A stretch of 64,000 nt of DNA, taken from assembly GCA_964034945.1 (NCBI GenBank), contig OZ035963.1, positions 48,191,032 through 48,255,031 on the forward strand. The letters run 5' to 3'. Position numbers and translations under genes: made by a program. Numbering within the stretch: position 1 is the stretch's first letter; every line of letters starts with the position of its first letter. The notes beneath the pieces are model-generated. The model had not been told where the DNA came from. It made no database searches and saw only the letters and a program-made list of their open reading frames with translations. The stretch is from Chrysopilus asiliformis. Lineage: Eukaryota > Arthropoda > Insecta > Diptera > Rhagionidae. This document shows, in pieces, positions 10,584 through 20,679 of the stretch.

Positions 10584-11330
10584 GGGCGGCACACAATCTG
10601 GGGCTGCACATAAACGAAAGCAAAACTAAGTATATGGTGGCATCCTCAGCGTCAAATCAACCATCGGATATTGGTCAAAGTACGCGGGTAGGAGATCCCA
10701 ATCTTGCAATTGCACGAAGCTTCAACTACCTAGGGTCAAAAATAGCAGCCGACAACAACCTAAATAAAAAAATCCGCGCCGTACTGCTTAAAGCCAACAA
10801 AACCTACTACAGCTTATCAAAACTCTTCAGGTCTAAAAACCTAACTATAATAACCAAACTGCACCTGCACAGGACCCTGATCCTGCCAGTTCTCATGTAT
10901 TCCTCTGAGCCTTGGGTACTAAGTAAAATTAATTGCGACCCCTTTTCCGCGTTTGCAAGGAAGATACTCAGAAGGATCTTTGGCTCCATGCATGAGGGGG
11001 GACGATTCCGGAGACTCTACAATAACGAGGTGTATGAGAGATATCAGGATGTGCCTGTAGTCAAGCTCATAAGACTCAACAAACTCCGGTTGGCTGGTTA
11101 TGTCACTCGAATGAGAGAAAGTGATCCGGTTCGGAAAGTCTTCTGCGGTAGTTTATGAACAACAAGGTGACGAGGAAGACCGAACCTCAGATGGCAAGAC
11201 GTCGTTGATCAGGACGCGCAAAGAATTGGGATGCAAAACTGGAAAACATCGGCACGCGACCGGGACCTCTGGCGAGAGACATTGCGGCAGGAAAAGACCG
11301 GAAACCGGCTATGGCGCCAGGAGAGAGAGA
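10584..11330 (+). pseudogene. Non-LTR retrotransposon reverse transcriptase, C-terminal remnant
   Basis: The frame reads HNLGLHINESKTKYMVASS, then FNYLGSKIAAD, LHRTLILPVLMYSSEPWVL, FARKILRRIFGSM and KLRLAGYVTRM. This is the order found at the C-terminal end of insect endonuclease/reverse-transcriptase proteins: the segment after the YxDD motif with INxxKTKYM, FxYLGS, RPVLTYGSEAW-like, ERKILRxIFGP-like and RLRWAGHVxRM-like motifs. The first frame stops at 11158. The family's tail continues in a second frame as MQNWKTSARDRDLWRETLRQ (11231 onward), so at least one frameshift separates them. The RT catalytic core and endonuclease are missing. It is a 5'-truncated dead copy. Confidence 0.88.
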
Positions 11331-12700
11331 GAGAGAAAAAAAACCAAAAATTTATTTTTTGCTTTTTATTACACTTAATTAAAGATTTATTTAAAAAATT
11401 ATTGAAAAAACACTTTACCCTGGGAAATCGAGAAAAAAAAAACTTCTAGTGCAAATAACGTCTTAAAAATATTGAAAAACTTGAATCAACAATTATTCTG
11501 AACGAAAAATTTGAATGGTTTCTTCCTTCGAAAAGCAAGAATTTACAAAAAAATTCAGTTAAATGAACCTTATGTAACATAACCTCTCAGTATAACGGTT
11601 CGACGGACGTAGCTTCCGAAAAAGCTCCACTTAAAGTCAATGAGAAATATAAAAGAAAAGTAATCGTCCGACATCTCAACAGGTGACCAATGCTTAAAAT
11701 TTTTGCACAAACAAAATTAACTTAACACCTTTCTACCCATTTGAGTTAATGCCCACCAGAGCTGTCAGTTTTCATTTAGCAGTCACCTCAGTTCATTCAT
11801 CACCTCTGCCACCGTCTGCCTCTCATCTTCCACCACCGTTATGAGTACTTGTACCTTGGTGAACTCGTTGTCGTCCACATCAGGTATGGAGCCACCATTA
11901 ACCGATGGTAGCAAAGGCGGCAGTCACTTTACTCCGTCTACAAAATCAGATCCGCCATCCTCAAGTGAGGCGGTGTGTGCGATTCGCTACAATTTCTTAT
12001 TACAACTACCTCTAGTAATGAAGACGATGGATAAGGAGGATGCCACACTCATCTCAGGCACTTTCGTTTTCCCCAAAACGCATTTAATGCAAACCAACGC
12101 GACTACCGACGGCTTCTAATCTGAAACCGCCGCATTCGTGTAGTTTGTCAACAAGCAAATTGAGTGATATAGCGGGCATTTAACACCGAGCTACCTCATC
12201 CTTAGCAGGTGAGTCCGAAGTGCGTACCATTTGGCCACCGACCTGATCAATTTCTTCTTAGCGAACCAATGTCACACCAACACCACGTGGATCTCTCTGG
12301 CGGCTGGCCAGCATAAATGTCAACATAAAAAGCGATTCCAGCAACAAAAACACGTGAGAGAGCGCAACATATTCATTATTCCATTCGATTTCGACATAAA
12401 CATAAAACCAACCGAAGGGGCATTGCTTCGATGTGCAACATATTTGAAAACAAATCACTCACACACCAACATGGAGAACTGGGTGGGGATTATGCTCGAA
12501 TTCTGACCGATACCACGCTTGAATGAGGAGAGTCTTCATTTTTCGAAAAATCGAGGCGGGAGTTGACAATCAACGTGCTCACCGCCAGAGGCAGCACTAG
12601 CGAGATTTCCCTTTAGCGAATATACCATCGGTACCTCCCCAATTTCGAACAATCCACGGAAAAATTGAACTGCTTTCCGGGGAAGTATCCTGAAAGTACT
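11331..12700. other. Unassigned segment with a GC-richer part
   Basis: About 11750-12600 is noticeably richer in G+C than its surroundings and carries open frames at 11841-12119 and 12231-12506, neither with a motif I recognise. It may be a decayed transposable element or a fragment of a host gene. I do not call a gene. Confidence 0.3.
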
Positions 12701-13782
12701 TCGAAATTCGCAACAGGAGTTGAAATCGGGGTAAATGCGATTTTTCCAACCCCAATCTAGCAGTTATGATACATAAGGTCAGAATGAAGTGGCGTTCAAA
12801 CCGAGCGTATGTATTTATGTTGCACAGCACCTACTGTTGTTCTGTGCGATATCTTTGGAAATAGAGCTAAGTTCCTCGAAAGATTTCCCATTTTTGTTCG
12901 TTTTTCTATTGTCTTTGATTGTGAAAAGTCGGTGCAGTTGCAGCAAGTTTTCTTTTGCGCAATTTTTCCCACTTTCATGTCTTCTGATTATGTTCGACAC
13001 TTTATGTGGTTTGTTCCTTTTTTGTCGAGGCACCTTCGCCTCGTCTGGGGTTTGGTGAAGGTTTGGCTTTTAACCCGATAGAATTGTGTTCCTCACCATT
13101 TTATTTTCTCAAGACGGAAATCCACATGGGTTGGTATAAGTTTTTCGCTGTTCATTTTCAGGGTTCAGGGTTCATCAACGAATTCGGGAATATTCGTATA
13201 TCCTGTAGAATTTTTGTGGTGTTTATGTCAAGAAATATAAGCGACTTACATTGACGAAATCCTTGCATTCTATATGAATCCCAATGCACATAAGTAGATA
13301 ATGGATTTTTATAAATCAAAATAGGTTTTGCATTAAGTCTTTAACCCAAGTGCTTACCAAACTCTACAGCTAGACGAAATTTAAAAGGATTTTACTACCA
13401 AATGTCGCACCACTTTACATATTTTTCTAAAAAAAAAAGTGGTTTTTTCTAACTGAGAACTGAGAACAATGAAATAAGTTTCGCTTAAATAAATGTTACA
13501 TTTTTTTAACCTTTTCTTATTTTTTAAACGTTTTTAATTTTTTTAGATTAAAACAAAAATTATTTTCTGATATTTATTTTCTGATTTGCACGTAAAACGG
13601 TATTTCAACTACCTTTTTTGAACAGCTAAATAATTTACATAATGATTTCGAAAAAAATTACAGCGCGTCTTATAAATGTTACTATTTTCGGCGCAATATT
13701 TGAACTATAGTTACTTGAAATTTCGCATACGCATTTTTCATGCAAAAATGAAAGCTAGATAAACAAAACTAGCTCACCATCT
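12701..13782. other. Unassigned AT-rich DNA
   Basis: Overlapping open frames on both strands at 12789-13081 are mutually exclusive and show no motif. No repeat was identified. Confidence 0.3.
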
Positions 13783-14625
13783 CTAGCATTCTCCATACAA
13801 ACTTATATGTTTTTCGATATTTTCTTGAAAAGTGTGCGCCAGATCAAAAATTATAAAAATCATAAAAGTTGGAAAAAAAATTTTGTGAAAAAATTTGTTT
13901 TTCAAAATCTTTCGAAAACTATGAATTTTTGTGAAAAAATGCATATAACCCAATTTATAGGAAATAACATTTTTCACATTTTTTCACACTATTTAGACGT
14001 ATAATGGTTCGCACCATATTTCAGAAAAATAAAGATTTTTGTAAATTTCTCGATTAGAAAACTATGCCCTATTATGAAAAAATGCATTTTACCGGATTCA
14101 TCGGAAATAAAACTTCCTACATTTTTTGCTTTAATGGTTTATACGTATCTCTAACGGTTCTTCTCCAGCGTCCAGCGTAGTCCAAGTGGTAAAGTACTTG
14201 GTCCGTATTCCACTCAACTTGCTTTACGAAATGAGTAGTGATAGTTACTAATTGGTGCTAACGATATCATCGGTCTAGATTGCTATCACGACCGCTGCTG
14301 TTGATAGGTTGCAACTTAAAAACCTTACAAATGTCATAATTCATCCATGGTTCGCAGTCCATGTAAATCTGTAGGTGCGAATCAGAGAAGAAATTGTTAT
14401 GAAACTTCAATTGAGGAAACCCAGGCTCTTCGAGAGCTGTAGCGCCGAGGATGATGATGAACGGTTCTCAGCATATTTCAAAAAAATCAGGTTTTTTGGA
14501 AATTTCTTGAAAGTTATCCACTTTTAAGAAAAAATTTCAAAGAAAATATTTTTTTTACAGTTTTACGTGTCTTTACCGGTTCTCAAGATATTTTGAATAT
14601 TTTTTAACATATTTTTTCAGAAACT
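13783..14625 (+). repeat. Composite repeat, copy 1 (host element carrying a SINE)
   Basis: The host element consists of phrases such as GTGAAAAAATGCATATAACC, ATTTATAGGAAATAA and ACGTATCTCTAACGGTTCT, then the SINE (14162-14459), then AACGGTTCTCAGCATATTTC and a GGAAATTTCTTGAAAGTTAT segment. The same order, including the SINE at the same point, is found inverted at 19850-20640. A relative without the SINE lies at 60225-60400. The host element has no detectable coding capacity. Confidence 0.7.
14162..14459 (+). mobile_element. tRNA-derived SINE, copy a
   Basis: A 9-bp target duplication AACGGTTCT flanks the element (14153-14161 and 14460-14468). The head contains TAGTCCAAGTGGTAAAGTAC, which resembles a tRNA D-arm with a pol III A box. 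A roughly 48-bp deletion has removed the B box that is present in copies b and c. The body continues through TGCTTTACGAAATGAGTAG, CATCGGTCTAGATTGCTATC and CATCCATGGTTCGC to a (GAT)n tail at 14449-14459. This layout (tRNA head, unrelated body, short simple-repeat tail, target duplication) is that of a SINE. Confidence 0.85.
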
Positions 14626-14754
14626 AAAATAAATATTGCAGAGCTATTTCTAAATTATTATAAGATGTTTATTAATTATACAAATATTTGTGTATCTGCT
14701 CGTCGGCCTGTCAACAAAAAACACTCGAAAAAATCACGCAAAAAGTTTTGTACT

Positions 14755-15246
14755 CAGGGTATTCACAATCCTGTTTTAATTTTCGGTATTCGGTATTTTC
14801 GGTAATATTAAAAGACTGAAAATATTCTGCTGTGAACATCCCACAGCACAGATTTGAGAACAGCGCTTTTATTGGATACGTGACCAAATCATGAACTGCA
14901 AATTTGATTGTAAAATATGTCACATACCTTTAAATCCATGTTTGATGTATTCTTTTGAATTTCTATTGTGGCAACGGCTATCAAAATTGAAAAAATTTGC
15001 AGTCTGATGAGATAACCAGCGAGAAAATTTGACAACTAAAAACATTACTAGCGCCATTCGCGGTTGATTCTTGATACCGAATAACCGGGCCGGAAAACAC
15101 GACTCAAGGCATGTCTACAATTACCGAATCCGGTAATTCATTTTTACATGAACCAAAGTACCGTCTCGGTAAAAATCTGTTAAATTTGACTGAATTACCG
15201 AGCGGTAAATTTACCCGCAATTTAAAAGACGACTGTGAATACCCTG
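14755..15246. mobile_element. MITE with CAGGGTATTCACA termini
   Basis: CAGGGTATTCACAATCCTG at 14755 is mirrored by CAGGGTATTCACAGTCGTC read back from 15246, with the match continuing into TTTTAA. ACT abuts both ends (14752-14754 and 15247-15249), a possible 3-bp target duplication. The interior has repeated CGGTATTCGGTA/CCGAATAACC-like words and no coding frame. The superfamily is undecided: the CAGGG end is hAT-like, but no 8-bp duplication was found. Confidence 0.65.
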
Positions 15247-16211
15247 ACTGAAAGTTTTTTACGGCAAAAAAGTATTTTGAGGTTGAAACACAGCTTTATC
15301 CACCTAACATTGAGGTGATACTTTTGTTACATGTTATCTGAACATTCTAATTGCAAGTATATTATGTATGATGAACAATAAAATCAAATGAATTTAAAAA
15401 CCTCGTGAAAAGCAAGTATTCCACGAATGGCTAATTTACTTCTGCAAAGTTTTAAAATTCAACTTCCTTTCGTTCTTCCGACCATCCTGATGTGTGCTTC
15501 GGCATTAAAGGATCTTCCCCTAAACTCTGGCTGAAAATTTTTTTGGTCGGAAGGTTTCGAAAGGGGGGCGGGGGCTGACCACCAAAACTGATCACCAAAA
15601 TACAGAAATCGTCCAAAACACATTTTAAGAGCTTCAGAATGAAAAAAATGCGTATTAGTGATTTTCGATCTTTTCCAGTGGTGTGGGCGTTTTTTTCACC
15701 CGAGAGAAGCAACTAGGCCCCAAGTCGAAAGATATTCTCTAGACGCATCTTTTCACATTTACGGAAAGATATTCTCTGGGGGCATCTGTTCACGTTTATG
15801 GTTTTAAAATCGGTTGATAAATAACAAATTTATAGCGGTTTGAATTTTTTTAGAAAATCTTTGGGACGCTACTGTGCGGCCCCTAAGGCCAAGATACTAA
15901 ATTTTAAATATGTCTCGGAAAGTACTACTATATCTCTGCAATCTACCACCGGAATATGAAAGCATTAGCGACTCCCGTCGACATGGTGTTTTTTATCAAA
16001 AAATTTAAAAACTCGAGAACTAATTCAGGCATAGAACAGATTTTTTCAAAAGTTAAACCTCTTCCAAAAATTGGAAAAATTTAACCCCTTTTTCGTCCCT
16101 CTTTCGCCCCTCTTTCGTCCCTCTCTCATATAAAATGGAAAGATTTTTGCAATTTTCTCGAAAACGGTTCATTTTTTCCAAAATAAGGTTCCATGGGAAG
16201 CTTTCGAATGT
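15247..16211. other. Unassigned DNA
   Basis: TCCACCTAACATTGAGGTGA at 15299 resembles 4110 onward and may be an old repeat. GAAAGATATTCTCT is repeated at about 15728 and 15763. No gene was recognised. Confidence 0.3.
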
Positions 16212-16283
16212 ACCGATTTTAACGCGGGTTTTTACATTCGAAAAAATCAACTTTTGAATGTAAAAACCCGCGTTAAAATCGGT
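16212..16283. repeat. Perfect 28-bp hairpin
   Basis: The arms at 16212-16239 and 16256-16283 are exact reverse complements, centred on AACGCGGGTTTTTACATTC, with a 16-nt loop. It lies 80 bp upstream of the longer inverted repeat at 16365. It could be a MITE relic or a structured transcript; nothing shows transcription. Confidence 0.85.
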
Positions 16284-16364
16284 TAAGATTTGCGTAGCAG
16301 GTCTTACAATTTTCGTTACAAGTTTACACACGCAGGAACACACGTAAACACACATGCAGGGCAC

Positions 16365-16586
16365 CAATCATGTATTCTGACGCGTCTCTATCTTTCGACT
16401 TCGACGCAGCTTTTAACTCTTGACTTCGCCATATCTGCAGCTTGAAATTTCGCGGAATCGTCACTATGAATCGAAACGAGTTTCTGACTGTCACTCCAGG
16501 AAATTTGAAGCTTCTGATATGGCGAAGTCAAGAGTTAAAAGCTGCGTCGAAGTCGAAAGACAGAGACGCGTCGGAATACATGATTG
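16365..16586. repeat. Long inverted repeat, 87-bp arms
   Basis: The left arm 16365-16451 and right arm 16500-16586 match almost throughout (about 5 mismatches), sharing TTTCGACTTCGACGCAGC and TTAACTCTTGACTTCGCC. The spacer is 48 bp. The arms are GC-richer than the surroundings. There are no obvious flanking target duplications. A transcript across it would fold into a long duplex resembling an hpRNA precursor. Confidence 0.85.
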
Positions 16587-18229
16587 CCGCCCAGATATGT
16601 TGCGGACTCATTAAGTCGATAGTGTTATGTCCCGGGGACTTGAGGCCCCGTTTTGATTTTGGTTTTTGAAGAGATTTTAATAACATTCTTGTATGTTATA
16701 TATATCTCAAACTTTACTTCCTTCTTAAACTAAAATTTTCAAACTAAAAAAAAGTCTTGAAGCTATAAAAGAAAAACTACTCGTTTCATAAATGATTAGT
16801 AGATGTTCCAATTAATAACGAAGATATCTTCAGAAACCTCTTGAAACTTTTAACGAAAATGAGAAAATTAAATGAAAAATTACTTAAGAAAATCATTGCT
16901 CCGGGTGCAAAAACATCCGTCATTTCAAATTATACTTTAAATTGGGAAAAAAATTAAAAAAAAAGGAATTTTTCCCTGGATATAAACGCATTATGTCCGC
17001 GCATTGAAAAATCGCTCAATTTTATTTTTCATGCAATAATACAGTCACCATACAAATTTCTACTAAAAAATCGTTGCTATGCCACCTTTTGCACAAAAAA
17101 TAAAAATCGAAAAGAAAATATGAAAAGGACGAAATGTAGGAAATGGGATGAAGATGAGAAAAAAATTGCGATTGGGAAAAATGGTTGAAATAAGGGAAAA
17201 GATTTTTATATATCATCAGTGAAACTACAACGACAATGGCATCATATCGTCATTGGTGCAAAAGGGAATAAGGGAATCACTTTAAGATCCACTACCGAGT
17301 TCAACAGCACAGAGCACAGAGAAATCATCATAGGAGCTCGTTCGCGTCATTACGAAAAGGACTTTACTTAACTTCATCATCCCTTTCATTGGCCACTTCC
17401 TCTGTAGCCCCTTGCCTCGCCAAACTTTCACCCTTATCACCATCACCGCTGATGACGGTTAAACTGGGAAAAATCATATCGTATTCGAATATCATACACG
17501 TATATAAATCTATGTTTCCATAGAAGAAGGTGCAGAACTTCTCGTATCACAATTGGGAAGAAAGAACTCTTTCGTGTGGACAGACTCCTGTCGGATGGAT
17601 CCGTGGAATGAGACGAAAATTGTATCCTGGAAGCTGTAAAGCACACACTCGAAGCACGATCGCTCCAACCCAACAGGGCATAAGTGAGCTCCTCGAAGTA
17701 TTTGAATGTGTTTGGAAATTTTCTTTTTTTTCGATTTCAATTTATTTTTTCAGCTCGCTTTTTTCAAATATTGAGAAAGCGCAAAGAAAAATGTGAAAGG
17801 CACCTCCATTGCCTTATCATTTGAACTCTGTGGGTAAAAATTTCCATCTCTTACACAAGGACGACTCGACTTGGCCCCTATGGATTGCTATTCATATAGG
17901 CAGCAGAGCCTCCTGCAAAGCTATATGTAAGTAAGAGAGGTTAAGAACGGCTAAAGGGAGGAGGAAGGACGAACAGTTAAAGATTCCGTCACAAAAAAAT
18001 CTTTCGTTGAAGAGTGAAAAAGTGGAATGAGGCGATGGCGAAATATGATGAAAAGGTCCTTCAGGCACCTATAGTCTAAGTGATGGTAGACAATGATGGA
18101 AAGCTTTTTGCAAGTTAAAACAAATGATTATATTGCGACAGCGATAACAGTAGCATAGCTGACAATTTTAGGAATTTTTAGAAAATCCTTTTTCCGATTT
18201 ATCATCAGCAGGTGAAAAATTCTAGCCAA
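16587..18229. other. Unassigned, mostly non-repetitive DNA
   Basis: No motif-bearing frame and no clear repeat. About 17220-17700 is somewhat GC-richer and non-repetitive. It may hold regulatory or untranslated sequence, but nothing allows a call. Confidence 0.3.
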
Positions 18230-18300
18230 TCCCAAGTAGCACTTTTGTCAACCGTGTGACAAAAGTGGTAGACAATATTGTCATAGGACATATCGTCCCT
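18230..18300. repeat. Short inverted repeat with CCCAAGTA-type start
   Basis: ATCCCAAGTAGCACTTTTGT (18229 onward) followed after a few bases by GTGACAAAAGTGGTAGAC forms a hairpin. The CCCAAGTA start resembles the termini of the MITEs at 55990 and 60454, so this may be an end of a related element. Confidence 0.4.
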
Positions 18301-19169
18301 TAATTCTTATCGGCACTTGGTTCTTGCACCAAACGCCAAAACGTAGTTTTCAAATAATCAACTGTTAAACTTTGAGAGGAAATTGCGGAAAAACTGCTCG
18401 AAAAAGAGCAACTTTTTTTATTTTCTTCTAAAACTATCAATCCTGAAACTAATTCACGGCAACAGGTTTTCGGCGCAGCAATATTTTGAGACTCGATCAA
18501 TTATTAAAAATTTCGTTTTCAAGACGTTGTACAACCAAAAACGAAAATTAGATTTGCGAGAAAACTAGATTTACTAGATTATATTAGATTTTTTTAAAAT
18601 CAGATTTTGTACGTTTTACTCCGAAACTAAGCGTTTCTCGATAGGGGTCTCTGTGAAAGAAACTGAAGATATTAATATTTGCCATATTTCTGCGTTTCGC
18701 AAACCGTTATCGAGATTAACCGTTACTTCTAAAAATTTAGTTGTTGACGTTTTTATCGAAAACTAATGGGGTTCTTATGGTGCTATGTAAAAAATAAATT
18801 AAAGGAAATAATAGTTCCCACCACTTGTTTTTGACCGTCGATTTCTATCTTTATCCGTTTTCGAGATATTCTCATTAAAGTGTGAAAAAACTGATTTTAG
18901 CAATTTTCTTGCAAACTAACGGTTCTTCAATAATGGTTTTCTCGGCTACCAACAGCGCTAGAAATCTGTGAACTGGCGCGTTTGAAAGAGGTTAACCAAA
19001 CCCAACCCCCAATCATTAGTTGAAAAAGCTAAAAATGGCGTTTGGTTCAAGATAAGAATCAAGAAACGATATGTCTACCGACAACCCAACGGTTGACATA
19101 AATTCTACTTATAATAAATTATGTTTTATAACTTTCGATTTCGTCATTTATGGGTTAATGGCACTTTTT
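18301..19169. other. Unassigned AT-rich DNA
   Basis: Phrases such as CCGTTTTCGAGATATTCTC and GCAAACTAACGGTTCTTC resemble the host repeat family at 14 and 20 kb, suggesting diffuse old repeat sequence. No coding evidence. Confidence 0.3.
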
Positions 19170-19668
19170 ATAAAATACTAGCTTGCATACCCGTCGTTGC
19201 CGGGTTAAGTTTTTTCAATTTTTTTTTATGGTCTATGTTGGAGCTAAACTTCAGGCCAATCGGCTCGGTAGTTTCCCCGCCAAAGGGTTACATAGAGGAA
19301 GAGCTAAGTTTCGAGATCACTTTACCCCCTCCCCTTACTCCCCCACCTCTCGGGCTACTTTTTAATGGGTCTATGTTTGGGCTGGACCCCCGACGAACAT
19401 CTATGCCAAATTTCAGGGCAATCGGTTCAGTAGCTTCCCCGCGAAAGAGTAACATGGCGCAAAACCTAAGTTTCGAAATCACTTTACCCCCTCCCCTTAC
19501 TCCCCCCACCACTCGCACTACTTTTCCTTATGCCTATGTGGGAACCAGAACTACCATAGACACTCATGCCAAATTTCAAGTCAATCGGTTCAGCCGTTTT
19601 TGCGTGAAAGAGGAACAGACAGACAGACAGACAGACAGACACCAACTCATTTTTATATATTAGTATGA
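19170..19668 (+). mobile_element. Interspersed element with about 162-bp internal tandem units, copy 1
   Basis: The segment begins ATACTAGCTTGCATACCC and ends TATATATTAGTATG, so ATACTA/TAGTAT mirror each other. Inside, a unit with CAATCGGTTCAG, a CGAAAGAG segment, TTTCGAAATCACTTTACCC and CCCTCCCCTTACTCCCCC repeats at about 162-bp spacing (for example CCCTCCCCTTACTCC at 19327 and 19490). It ends in (CAGA)n at 19616-19641. The same family is inverted at 46825-47430. The 180-codon open frame running through it is low-complexity and not a gene. Confidence 0.65.
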
Positions 19669-19849
19669 TAACTCGAAAATATTTCTGTCCCCGGTAATTT
19701 CGATTCATCGAACTTCGACTTGAAAGTAAACTAAGTCCATAAAACTAACGAGGGAAATCGAAAACCGGGGCGAAAAAAATCATTTCTTTCGAAAAGGAAA
19801 AACATGTTTCTGGCCACAGGAGGAAGACAAACAAAAAAGTTGTAAACTA

Positions 19850-20640
19850 TGAATTATGTTAAAAATATCACTTGTCTTGATCTGCATTTAGCTTCGGAAA
19901 AATATGTAAAAGATAATATATTTTTAAAATATCTAGAGAACCGTAAAAGATACGTAAAACCATCAAGCAAAAAAAAATATTTTTTCTTAAAAGCGGATAA
20001 TTTTCAAGAAATTTCCAAAAACTTGATTTTTTTGAAATATGCTGAGAACCGTTCATCATCATCCTCGGCTCTACAGCTCTCGAAGAGCCTGGGCCTTCTC
20101 AATAATTGAGGTTTTTAACAATTGGTTCTCTGCTTCGCACCTACAGTTTTACATGGATTTCGAACCATGGATGAATTACATTTGTAAGGTTTTTACGTTG
20201 CAACCCATCAACAGCAGAGGTCGTGATAGCAATCGAAACCGATGATGTCGTTAACACCAAGCGGCAACTATCACTACTCATTTCGTAAAGCAAGTGCGGC
20301 AGTCGGGAATTGAATCTGCGACATCCGGAATACGGGCCAAGTGCTTTACCACTTGGACTACGCTGGACCTTGAGAAGAACCGTTAGAGATACGTATAAAC
20401 CGTTAAAGCAAAAAATCTAGAAAATTTTATTTCCTATAAATTTGGTTATATGCATTTTGTCACAAAAAAAAGCATGGTTATCGAGAGATTTTCAAAATAA
20501 CACGTGAAAACAGTTTGAATAAAAAATGTAGAAAATTTGGTTTCCTTTAAATTTAGTTATATGCATTTTTTCACAAAAGCGCATAGATTTCGAGAAATTT
20601 AAAAAAAGCTGTATTTTTTCAAAAAAATAAAAATGTATGC
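19850..20640 (-). repeat. Composite repeat, copy 2 (inverted)
   Basis: On the minus strand this repeats the host element of 13783-14625, including GTTTATACGTATCTCTAACG on one side of the SINE and ACGGTTCTCAGCATATTTC on the other. The SINE sits at the same position with the same 9-bp duplication, so host and SINE were copied together. The far side (20410-20620) shows two related ATGCATTTT(G/T)TCACAAAA segments. Confidence 0.7.
20054..20375 (-). mobile_element. tRNA-derived SINE, copy b
   Basis: AGAACCGTT flanks both sides (20045-20053 and 20376-20384), the complement of the duplication around copy a. Reading the minus strand, the head has TAGTCCAAGTGGTAAAGCAC (A box) and GATTCAATTCCCGACTG (B-box-like), then TTGCTTTACGAAATGAGTAG and the SINE body, ending in a (GAT)n tail. 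About 26 bp found in copy c between the B box and TTGCTTTACG are missing. Confidence 0.85.
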
Positions 20641-20679
20641 AAGTCACCCGTTATAGCTAACATTGCTTTTTCAAAAGTT

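Noticed and set aside
19121..19663. 180-codon frame with Pro-rich PPPLTPPP blocks
   Set aside because: It runs through the 162-bp tandem units of an interspersed element and ends in (CAGA)n; a similar frame appears in the inverted copy at 47 kb.
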